A DNA stretch of 14,945 bases, from positions 12,957-27,901 of the forward strand of contig MHYB01000087.1 of the NCBI GenBank assembly GCA_001824635.1. Direction: 5' to 3'. Below the pieces are notes generated by a model. The model had not been told where the DNA came from, did not search any database, and saw only the letters and a list, made by a program, of their open reading frames with translations. Numbering within the stretch: the first letter of the stretch is position 1; each line of letters starts with the position of its first letter. This DNA comes from Planctomycetes bacterium GWF2_50_10. Lineage in GTDB: Bacteria > Planctomycetota > Phycisphaerae > Sedimentisphaerales > GWF2-50-10. Both the position numbers and the translations under genes were made by a program. This document shows positions 1 to 5,560 of this stretch, one piece after another.

Positions 1-1
1 C

Positions 2-418
2 GGTATGGCGGCGATGAAAGCGGGGGTGATGGTCCCGATAATCAATAAGGTTGCCGCAGGTTACCCAACGGATTTTGACGACTTGGACTATCCGGTGGGC
101 ATAGCCGATGATTATGTACGGTGTCCGGATCTGCATGATGGCAATGCCTTTGCGGTTCGTGTGGTGGGCGACTCGATGGAGCCTAAGTTTTGCGAGGGTG
201 ATATTGTGGTGTTTTCCCCTGCGGCAGAGGTGCACAACGGGGATGACTGCTTTATACGTTTTTCCATGCCGCATGAAACGACGTTCAAGCGGGTTTTCTT
301 TGAAGAAGGCGATAAAATACATCTTCAGGCTCGAAATGAAAAATACCCCCCCAAAACTGTCGACGGCAAGCGAGTAAACGGGATATACCGGGCCGTGATA
401 AAGTTTGAACAGCTTTAG
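2..418 (+). CDS. S24/LexA-type self-cleaving transcriptional regulator, C-terminal part (5' truncated)
   Basis: The reading frame is open to the left edge of the window, so the N-terminal (presumably helix-turn-helix) part is probably missing; the first in-frame ATG is at 5. Numbering from that ATG, the visible 137 residues form a complete S24 peptidase domain. A VAAG motif has Ala18-Gly19 where LexA cleaves itself, the nucleophile lies in VGDSMEP (Ser57), and the general-base lysine lies in TTFKR (Lys95). The stretch between the cleavage site and the serine matches LexA in order but not in detail. Such proteins are repressors that cleave themselves when RecA filaments form, or phage-type and stress regulators built the same way. 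The DNA-binding domain is not visible, so whether this is the SOS repressor or another S24 regulator cannot be decided. A strong promoter for the next gene begins only 17 bp after the stop. Confidence 0.85.
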   Translation, partial: GMAAMKAGVMVPIINKVAAGYPTDFDDLDYPVGIADDYVRCPDLHDGNAFAVRVVGDSMEPKFCEGDIVVFSPAAEVHNGDDCFIRFSMPHETTFKRVFFEEGDKIHLQARNEKYPPKTVDGKRVNGIYRAVIKFEQL

Positions 419-434
419 CATCGCAAGTTAGAGA

Positions 435-463
435 TTGACCTTACATTCAACTAGTCTTATAAT
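435..463 (+). promoter_or_regulatory. Sigma-70-type promoter for the secreted-protein/yhcH operon
   Basis: TTGACC (435-440) and a perfect TATAAT (458-463) are separated by 17 bp. Transcription would start near 470, giving a leader of about 120 nt before the ATG at 593. That leader contains a small hairpin with arms TGCCCG (498-503) and CGGGCA (516-521), a 12-nt loop and an A-rich flank. I recognise no riboswitch in the leader. This is the best sigma-70-type promoter in the window. Confidence 0.75.
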
Positions 464-592
464 ATCGGCTTACTTAAGGCAGGTAGCCTTCTTGTCATGC
501 CCGGATCAGTGTCTGCGGGCAAAAATTTCCCTGTTCATGCGTAAAAGGATTGGCATGCCTGGGGTTTTTGAAAGGTCAAGGTGCTCCATACT

Positions 593-1120
593 ATGCGAAA
601 GACTCGTTTGTATGTCCTGGTGTTTGTGCTGGCATCATTAGCGGTATGCGGTTTTATTAACCGCGCGCAGGCTCAAAATAAAGCCGAGAAAACATCTCTT
701 AGCGGGCTTAAAGGTCTTCATCTTGTAGTTGAAAAGATAGACCCGCAGCTTAATACAGCTTTGCTGGAAAGCGTGTCTGTGGAAAAAGACATTCAGGCGA
801 CTTTGGCTGCTGCGGGTATAAAGATTGTTGATGAAGATGAGATGCTCAAGACAGCCGGCATGCCGTACATTTATATAAATGTCGGTACTGCCAAAGCAGG
901 GCTGGTATTTGCTTATCATGTTCAAGTCGAAGTTCGCCAGGGCGCATATTTAGAGCGGGACCCGAATATTATTGTGACTTCGACGACATGGAGCGGCCGA
1001 GGGGTAACGGGCATGGTCGCCATAAGTGAGACAAACACAATTCGTACTGTACTTGATGACTCTGTAGCGGAATTTATAAAGGCATACATTGCAGCCAACC
1101 CAACTGAAAAGCCAAATTAA
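593..1120 (+). CDS. Small secreted protein of unknown function
   Basis: This 175-residue protein starts with a typical signal peptide: basic MRKTR, a hydrophobic stretch to about residue 22, then a probable signal peptidase I site after AQA (residues 25-27). A cysteine at residue 19 (LAVC) is a poor lipobox because of the valine before it. I chose the ATG at 593 rather than the in-frame GTG at 581 because AAGGTG (578-583) then sits 9 nt upstream and the signal peptide starts cleanly. The mature part has a G-L-K-G-L-H-L-V-V-E opening, a YIYINV strand near the middle and an S/T-rich TTW segment. This resembles a group of secreted hypothetical proteins I know only as unannotated, possibly with a TolB-N-like or LpoB-like alpha/beta fold. 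No catalytic motif is visible. It is 27 bp upstream of the yhcH-family gene and probably co-transcribed with it. Confidence 0.8.
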   Translation: MRKTRLYVLVFVLASLAVCGFINRAQAQNKAEKTSLSGLKGLHLVVEKIDPQLNTALLESVSVEKDIQATLAAAGIKIVDEDEMLKTAGMPYIYINVGTAKAGLVFAYHVQVEVRQGAYLERDPNIIVTSTTWSGRGVTGMVAISETNTIRTVLDDSVAEFIKAYIAANPTEKPN

Positions 1121-1147
1121 TTTATCGTTTAGACAAAGGGATTTGTA

Positions 1148-1603
1148 ATGATTTATGACAGGATCGAAAACAGCGGCCTTTATGAAACATGCTCCGGCAG
1201 GCTCAAAAAGGGATTGGAATTTATCAAAAATTTTGATCCAGCTACGCCTGACGGCAGGGTCGAAATAGCGGGCAACGATGTTTACGCTTTAGTGATGTCT
1301 TATGAGACTCGCGATCCGAATACCGCTTTGTTTGAAGCCCACAAAAAGTATATAGACATTCAATACATCGTATCAGGGGCCGAGAGATGCGATGTAGTTA
1401 TGCTTTCTGACATGCTGGTTGTGGATAAGCCTTATGATGAGGAAAAAGACTGCGCTTTATACAAGGCGCCGGCTCATTTCGCGGGCTGTGTAATGTCGGC
1501 TGGCTGCTTTGCGGTATTCTATCCGCAAGATGCGCACAGGCCAAACTGCCATCTGACCTCGATCAATAATATTCGCAAGATCGTGGTCAAAGTCAAAATT
1601 TAG
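1148..1603 (+). CDS. YhcH/YjgK/YiaL family protein (DUF386)
   Basis: This 151-residue protein matches the YhcH/YjgK/YiaL family over its whole length. The signatures EAHKKYIDIQYIVSGAE (63-79) and FYPQDAHRP (124-132) are present. Family members are small single-domain beta-barrel (cupin-like) cytoplasmic proteins. The conserved Glu63, His65 and His130 are likely to line the metal or ligand pocket, by analogy. Relatives occur in sialic-acid and other sugar-catabolism clusters and have been annotated as EbgC-like beta subunits, but no substrate can be inferred here. AAAGGG (1135-1140) gives a ribosome site 7 nt before the ATG. It is the second gene after the promoter at 435-463 and is followed by a hairpin terminator. 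No sugar-catabolism gene is nearby, which is atypical for the family. Confidence 0.9.
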   Translation: MIYDRIENSGLYETCSGRLKKGLEFIKNFDPATPDGRVEIAGNDVYALVMSYETRDPNTALFEAHKKYIDIQYIVSGAERCDVVMLSDMLVVDKPYDEEKDCALYKAPAHFAGCVMSAGCFAVFYPQDAHRPNCHLTSINNIRKIVVKVKI

Positions 1604-1617
1604 CATAATAGTTTATA

Positions 1618-1640
1618 CAGTCCGGAACATGTCCGGGCTG
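1618..1640 (+). terminator. Hairpin terminator after the yhcH-family gene
   Basis: A 9-bp stem pairs CAGTCCGGA (1618-1626) with TCCGGGCTG (1632-1640), with one G-U pair and a 5-nt loop. A T-rich but interrupted tail follows (TTGCTGTAATTTG). The position, 14 bp after a stop codon, supports termination. The weak U-tract makes efficiency uncertain. Confidence 0.6.
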
Positions 1641-1652
1641 TTGCTGTAATTT

Positions 1653-1689
1653 GTTCAAAATTGTGGTTGCAATGGGGCATTGTTTGAAC
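1653..1689. promoter_or_regulatory. Inverted repeat in the gap before the DUF1328 gene
   Basis: GTTCAAA (1653-1659) and TTTGAAC (1683-1689) form a perfect 7-bp inverted repeat around 23 bp. It lies between the terminator and the next operon, so it may be an operator. No clear promoter is visible here: TTGCAA (1667-1672) with TACATT 18 bp later (1691-1696) is only a weak candidate and would fall inside the repeat. Confidence 0.3.
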
Positions 1690-1766
1690 GTACATTAATT
1701 GCAAGGAGCGTTGTGCTCTTTATGGGGTCAAGCAACTACGATTTGCATCTATGGGAGGGTTAAATT

Positions 1767-1937
1767 ATGTTAAGATGGGCATTGCTATTTCTAATCGTGG
1801 CATTGATAGCAGCTTTGTTTGGGTTCGGAGGCATAGCGTCGGCAGCGGCGGGCATAGCTAAGGTTCTGTTCTTTATTTTTCTTGTTGTCTTTGTTGTAAT
1901 GCTGATTGCGGGACTGGTGCTGGGGTCGCGTTGGTGA
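1767..1937 (+). CDS. DUF1328 (YtjA-family) small membrane protein
   Basis: This 56-residue peptide begins MLRWALLFLIVALIAALFGF, carries the family's GGIASAAAGIAK segment in the middle and ends in a second hydrophobic helix. That is the layout of the DUF1328/YtjA family, small two-helix membrane proteins common in bacteria, often stress-associated and without an assigned biochemical role. The two helices span about residues 3-24 and 32-52. GGGAGG (1753-1758) is a strong ribosome site 8 nt before the ATG. The next gene starts 40 bp downstream with its own perfect AGGAGG, so the two are likely co-transcribed. Length and motif order agree with the family, so identification is firm even though the ORF is short. 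Confidence 0.88.
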   Translation: MLRWALLFLIVALIAALFGFGGIASAAAGIAKVLFFIFLVVFVVMLIAGLVLGSRW

Positions 1938-1977
1938 AAATGCGAACACACTGTCGCCTGCTTAATTAGGAGGAAGA

Positions 1978-2556
1978 ATGCAGCAGGTGTTCTATATTGA
2001 TTTTCTGACGCTGATGCTTGTAAACATGGCAGGGGCGTTCGTTGTGGGGGCTTTTTACTGTTTTGCGGGTTTCGGCAAAAACAACCCGAGCTGGGCGGTG
2101 CCATTATTAAGTGCGGGCATTATCGCGACAGTGTGCGGGTTTTATATTATTTTCCGTTACCCGCTTCCTGGCCCCTTTAACATCGCTTATGGAGAATTAT
2201 CTGTACTACTAGGAGTGCTGCTGCTGGGCGGCAGTTTAGCCTTGGCCAAAGGTTGGTCGCTTGGGCCATTGGCGCTGTATGCCTGGTTTGCGGGGCTTAG
2301 TTCTGTTGTGGTCGGCGCGGCATTCATATATTACGGGCTGGCAAGCGGGCCGATACTGGCGGGGGCGGGATTTATTTGTACGGGTCTGGCGGGTATGTCA
2401 CTGGGGCCGGCGGTGTGGTTTAAGCCGTTCAAGTTTTTCCGATGGCCGACGGGCTTGTTTCTGCTGGCGGCAGCGGTGATATGGCTTATGATCGGACTTG
2501 GTGCGTACTGGATGCATCTTGAAAAATACAAGAACTTTCAACCATTTGGGTATTAA
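1978..2556 (+). CDS. DUF981 family integral membrane protein
   Basis: This 192-residue protein is almost entirely hydrophobic, with about six membrane helices (roughly 10-31, 40-59, 72-90, 95-118, 125-147 and 157-178). The loop after helix 2 reads YPLPGPFNIAYGE (61-73), the best-conserved signature of DUF981. Helix 3 continues with the family's GVLLLGGSLALAKGW pattern. The function of DUF981 is unknown, and I see no charged translocation path or catalytic residues that would suggest one. The start is secure, with a perfect AGGAGG (1968-1973) 4 nt upstream of the ATG. It follows the DUF1328 membrane peptide by 40 bp and precedes the radical SAM gene by 39 bp, with no terminator in either gap, so these genes probably form one transcript. 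Confidence 0.85.
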   Translation: MQQVFYIDFLTLMLVNMAGAFVVGAFYCFAGFGKNNPSWAVPLLSAGIIATVCGFYIIFRYPLPGPFNIAYGELSVLLGVLLLGGSLALAKGWSLGPLALYAWFAGLSSVVVGAAFIYYGLASGPILAGAGFICTGLAGMSLGPAVWFKPFKFFRWPTGLFLLAAAVIWLMIGLGAYWMHLEKYKNFQPFGY

Positions 2557-2595
2557 CACCACACTTCTTATTTACATTCCAAAGGCGTACTGATT

Positions 2596-3519
2596 ATGGC
2601 TGGTAATTATGTTTTTGGCCCGGTTCCGTCGAGAAGGCTTGGATTAAGCCTTGGAGTGGATATTGTTCCGATGAAGAGCTGCACGCTTGATTGCGTTTAT
2701 TGCCAGCTTGGCAGAAGCTCGGATCTGACGGCTGAGCGAAAAAAATATGTGGATATCGACGAGGTTGCAAGGCAGGTGCGGGCGCGGCTTGAGAGCGGGC
2801 CAAAGCCCGATCATATAACGATCTCCGGTTCAGGGGAGCCGACACTGCACAGCGAACTTGGGCAGCTGGTGGGCAAGATAAAGGAATTCACGGCAACTCC
2901 TGTAGCGATAATGACTAATGGGACTTTGCTTTGGGATAGTCAGGTGCGGCAAAACTGCCTGGGTGCGGATGTGGTTTTGCCTTCGCTTGACGCGGGGGAC
3001 GGCCGGACTTTCACGAAGATCAATCGGCCGCATGAAGCGTTGCATTTTGATACGATCATTGAAGGCTTGATTCAGTTCCGAAAGGAATATACTGGGCAGA
3101 TATGGCTGGAAATATTCATTATTGAAGGCATAAACACGAATTTTGAGCAGTTGAAGCGGTTTGGCCAGCTGATAGACATGATAAAACCGGACAAAGTGCA
3201 GCTCAATACGGCTGTGCGGCCGACGACGGAAAAGGGTATCGCGGCGGCGAGTTTTGAGAAATTGCAGGAAGTAGCCGGGGTGATAGGCCATAATTGCGAA
3301 ATAATTGCCGATTTTGCCAAGCCTGCGACCCAAAAGGCTGTATCCTCCCCTGAAGCGGTAATGGAAATGCTGCAAAGGCGACCATGTTCGGTGGAAGATA
3401 TCGCGGCGGGGCTAAATATAAGCTCCGAAACTGCCATTGGTTACGTTTCACAGCTATTACAGGCTGATATGGTGCAAGCCCAAACTAAGGGTGCAAAGAC
3501 ATATTACATTCCAAAATAG
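2596..3519 (+). CDS. Radical SAM protein, Tyw1-like (COG0731 type), with C-terminal winged helix
   Basis: This 307-residue enzyme carries the radical SAM cluster motif Cys29-x3-Cys33-x2-Cys36 in SCTLDCVYCQLG, preceded by the FGPVPSRRLG opening typical of COG0731 proteins. The SAM-binding GSGEPTLH motif (about 78-85) and MTNGTLL follow in the expected order. The family includes archaeal Taw1/Tyw1, which makes the wyosine tricycle on tRNA-Phe. Bacterial members usually have no defined substrate, so the wyosine name should not be transferred. From about residue 250 the sequence changes to a winged-helix-like domain (PCSVEDIAAGLNISSETAIGY), ending at the stop. That suggests nucleic-acid binding or dimerisation. 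AAAGG (2581-2585) is a weak, rather distant ribosome site. The gene lies 39 bp after the DUF981 gene. Confidence 0.88.
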   Translation: MAGNYVFGPVPSRRLGLSLGVDIVPMKSCTLDCVYCQLGRSSDLTAERKKYVDIDEVARQVRARLESGPKPDHITISGSGEPTLHSELGQLVGKIKEFTATPVAIMTNGTLLWDSQVRQNCLGADVVLPSLDAGDGRTFTKINRPHEALHFDTIIEGLIQFRKEYTGQIWLEIFIIEGINTNFEQLKRFGQLIDMIKPDKVQLNTAVRPTTEKGIAAASFEKLQEVAGVIGHNCEIIADFAKPATQKAVSSPEAVMEMLQRRPCSVEDIAAGLNISSETAIGYVSQLLQADMVQAQTKGAKTYYIPK

Positions 3520-3618
3520 CATGCGCATGTCCTTTATGGGTTTTAGTGTAAAGAAATTGCCGGTATTGGCCGATAAAAAACTAGGCAAGATTAATTTATT
3601 GTTTAATCCGGAAAACTG

Positions 3619-3861
3619 ATGTATCGGCAATTGGTGCTTAATAAAGGTGCGGAAAAGTATATTTTTCGCTACAAGGCGGGATGTGAGGATCAACTCCTCG
3701 ACGCCCTTATCGAGCAGGCGCGCGATCAAAAGACGGCTTTTGACTGGTTTGACGCGGCTGTTTTGAGCTTTAAGCTGACTCAATCGTTGATGACAGAGGC
3801 GGACAAAATACTACATAAGGACGCACCGCAGGGCACGCGTAGCCTTGAGTTGCAGGAATAG
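3619..3861 (+). CDS. Hypothetical protein, 80 residues
   Basis: I do not recognise this protein. It is predicted soluble, with a basic N-terminus (MYRQLVLNKGAEKYIFRYKAG) followed by mostly helical, acidic sequence including EDQLLDALIEQARD and FDWFDAAVLSFKL. There is no signal peptide, membrane helix, metal motif or helix-turn-helix that I can support. The Shine-Dalgarno sequence is weak (GGA about 6 nt before the ATG). The case for a real gene is position and composition: it fills the space between the radical SAM and xer genes on the same strand, ends 36 bp before xer, and shows protein-like amino-acid usage. The 99-bp gap before it holds no convincing promoter. Confidence 0.65.
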   Translation: MYRQLVLNKGAEKYIFRYKAGCEDQLLDALIEQARDQKTAFDWFDAAVLSFKLTQSLMTEADKILHKDAPQGTRSLELQE

Positions 3862-3897
3862 CCAATAAACAGGGATGTTTAGTAAAGCTAGGCAGGG

Positions 3898-4884
3898 ATG
3901 AATATGGAAACTTGCGGGCTTATCAACGAGTTCATCGGGTATTTGCAGTTCGAGAAGCATTTCTCCGAGCATACCGCAAAATGCTATGGTGCGGACCTGG
4001 CACAGTTTTGTGAACTTATGACCGGTAAATCCGAGGGTGAAAGCTCCGGGTCTAGTGGTTATGGTGCGAGTGGCGGGGTGGCAACGGCGGTGCAGGTGGA
4101 TGTTTCACAGATGCTGCTGACGCTGGATACCGAGGCGGTAAGGCGGTATCTGGGCTGGATGAACGAAAAAGCCTACAGCAAATCTACAATGGCCAGGAAA
4201 ATAGCCACGCTGCGTAGCTTTTACAAGTTTTTGGTAAAACGCAATTATGTAAAATCAAATCCTTGCATGGCGGTACGGACTCCCAAGCAGGAAAAGAGGC
4301 TGCCTAAGTTCCTGGATTTTGAGCAAGTTCAGAAGCTGCTTTCGACGCCAGGGACAGGGAGCTGGCTGGCGGCACGCGACAGGGCAATTTTGGAAACCCT
4401 TTATAGCACCGGACTTAGGGTGAGCGAACTTGTCGGGCTTAACCTTGATGATATTGACTTTTTGGGCGAAGTGGTGCATGTGCGGGGTAAGGGGAAAAAA
4501 GAGAGAATTGCTCCGATAGGGTCGAACGCGCTGCAGTCGATACAGTGTTATATTGAGTATCGCAACAAGCGGGCGGCGAGTAATTCGAACTTTGACAGCA
4601 GGGTTTTGTTTGTAAATAAGCATGGCCAGAGGCTCAGTACCAGGAGTGTGAGGCGAAAAATGGACAAGTACCTGATCATGGCTGGTCTCGATCCGGCGAT
4701 TAGTCCGCATACGCTGAGGCACAGCTTCGCGACTCATATGCTCAATAACGGAGCGGACTTACGAAGCGTGCAGGAACTGCTGGGACACCAGTCGCTTTCC
4801 ACGACGCAGATATATACGCATCTGACTACGAGTAAACTTAAGGAAGTTTACGACGCGGCGCATCCCAGGAGCCAAGGGGAATAG
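3898..4884 (+). CDS. xerC: Tyrosine recombinase XerC/XerD
   Basis: This 328-residue site-specific recombinase has the SAM-like core-binding domain (about 1-130) and the catalytic domain (about 135-325). All catalytic residues are present: Arg174 in TGLRVSEL, Lys198 in RGKGKKER, His271 and Arg274 in SPHTLRHSF, His297 in LLGHQSL and the nucleophile Tyr306 in TQIYTH. The ending KLKEVYDAAHPRS favours XerC over XerD, and chromosome-dimer resolution at dif is the likely role. The N-terminal domain carries an unusual Gly/Ser-rich insert (about 44-71), making the protein longer than the usual 295-305 residues. Either ATG 3898 or ATG 3904 could be the start: AGG at 3890 suits the first and GCAGGG (3892-3897) suits the second. 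No mobile-element ends, attachment sites or accessory genes flank it, which favours a housekeeping role over an integrase. An intrinsic terminator follows. Confidence 0.9.
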   Translation: MNMETCGLINEFIGYLQFEKHFSEHTAKCYGADLAQFCELMTGKSEGESSGSSGYGASGGVATAVQVDVSQMLLTLDTEAVRRYLGWMNEKAYSKSTMARKIATLRSFYKFLVKRNYVKSNPCMAVRTPKQEKRLPKFLDFEQVQKLLSTPGTGSWLAARDRAILETLYSTGLRVSELVGLNLDDIDFLGEVVHVRGKGKKERIAPIGSNALQSIQCYIEYRNKRAASNSNFDSRVLFVNKHGQRLSTRSVRRKMDKYLIMAGLDPAISPHTLRHSFATHMLNNGADLRSVQELLGHQSLSTTQIYTHLTTSKLKEVYDAAHPRSQGE

Positions 4885-4907
4885 AAGGTGAAATCGCAGA
4901 TATTTAG

Positions 4908-4931
4908 AGCGGCCAAATGGCCGCTTTTTTT
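4908..4931 (+). terminator. Intrinsic terminator after xer
   Basis: A perfect 7-bp GC-rich stem pairs AGCGGCC (4908-4914) with GGCCGCT (4919-4925) around an AAAT loop. An uninterrupted run of seven T follows (4925-4931). It ends the plus-strand operon 24 bp after the xer stop. There is no matching T-run on the other strand, so it should not act on iorB transcripts. Confidence 0.92.
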
Positions 4932-4945
4932 GTTTATGGTGCGGA

Positions 4946-4955
4946 TTGTGGATAA
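4946..4955 (-). promoter_or_regulatory. Consensus DnaA box (single)
   Basis: TTGTGGATAA is the reverse complement of TTATCCACAA, an exact match to the DnaA-box consensus. It lies in the gap between the convergent xer and iorB genes, followed by an A/T-rich stretch and three G-runs (4972-4977, 4980-4984, 4991-4995). Only one box is seen, so this is not an origin. It may be a DnaA titration site or chance. Confidence 0.35.
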
Positions 4956-5044
4956 AAAGTTATTTATAGTTGGGGGGCAGGGGGTAATCAGGGGGCATTT
5001 CATTGATTAACGCAAGTGAACACTGAGCAGGCCTGTCTAAAAAC

Positions 5045-5560
5045 TTATTGCTGTTTGCGTGCGCGGCCCTGGGAGAAGACGGCTTTGTTTTCTTCGAGGC
5101 GTTTTTGGCCGAATGCTTTTTCGAGGGCTTTCATCCAGCTTTGCTCGGTAATGGGCAGGTACGAGGAGAGGACGCCTAGGAGGTAGGTGTTTACGAATTT
5201 GGGGTCTGAGACGCTGGATTTTGCCTTTTCAAGGGCGTCAATGAGGTCTGTGCCGCCTTTTTTGAGGAAATCCTTCATGCGGTCGCGTTCATCTTTGTGG
5301 AAGGAAACGAGGAAATCGACTGCGCCTTTTGTGATTAGCGGGGAAAAGACCCCATCGCCGAAGCGGAGGTGTGATTCGACCGAGCCGCCGCGCTGGGCCA
5401 TGCCGTGTACTTCGGATTTTTTTACATGGTAGCCATCGAATACGGCAGCGTAGCCGGCGACTTCCGAAGCGGTGAGCACACCCTGGCCGCCTGTGCCGGC
5501 GAAAAGGATGTTCCAGTTAGATTGCTTTTGAGTTTTATTTTGTTTCAATTGCTTTGTCAT
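5045..5560 (-). CDS. iorB: Indolepyruvate:ferredoxin oxidoreductase, beta subunit
   Basis: This 171-residue protein is the POR gamma-type domain that forms the small subunit of indolepyruvate:ferredoxin oxidoreductase. The nucleotide-binding-like GTGGQG loop is at 22-27 and the family signature SEVHGMAQRGGSV at 49-61. With IorA it oxidatively decarboxylates aryl 2-oxo acids (from Trp, Phe and Tyr) to acyl-CoA while reducing ferredoxin in the cytoplasm. It is somewhat shorter than the usual 190-200 residues, with a polar, lysine/glutamine-rich N-terminal tail before WNILFAGTGG. The start overlaps the end of iorA by 26 bp, and GGAG lies 12 nt upstream inside iorA, so translation is probably coupled. 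No terminator is evident after its stop on the minus strand. Confidence 0.93.
   Translation of the reverse strand: MTKQLKQNKTQKQSNWNILFAGTGGQGVLTASEVAGYAAVFDGYHVKKSEVHGMAQRGGSVESHLRFGDGVFSPLITKGAVDFLVSFHKDERDRMKDFLKKGGTDLIDALEKAKSSVSDPKFVNTYLLGVLSSYLPITEQSWMKALEKAFGQKRLEENKAVFSQGRARKQQ

Noticed and set aside
581..592. GTG start for the secreted protein
   Set aside because: It would add LHT before MRKTR. The ATG at 593 has better ribosome-site spacing and gives a cleaner signal peptide.
638..925. 95-residue minus-strand ORF inside the secreted-protein gene
   Set aside because: It is fully antisense to a gene with a signal peptide, ribosome site and promoter. It has no start signal of its own.
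2596..3519. Naming the radical SAM protein as the wyosine enzyme Tyw1
   Set aside because: Wyosine synthesis is archaeal and eukaryotic. The bacterial relative shares only the core motifs and has an extra winged helix, so the substrate is unknown.
3437..3619. 60-residue plus-strand ORF bridging the end of the radical SAM gene and the next gene
   Set aside because: It overlaps the radical SAM coding sequence in another frame for most of its length, has no ribosome site and no recognisable protein character.
3898..4884. Integrase of an integrative element
   Set aside because: The C-terminal motif pattern is XerC-like. There is no tRNA, no attachment-site duplication, no excisionase and no cargo genes nearby, and the gene is embedded in a housekeeping-type operon.
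4940..5044. Replication origin
   Set aside because: Only one DnaA box is present, and there is no dnaA, dnaN or gidA context and no box cluster.
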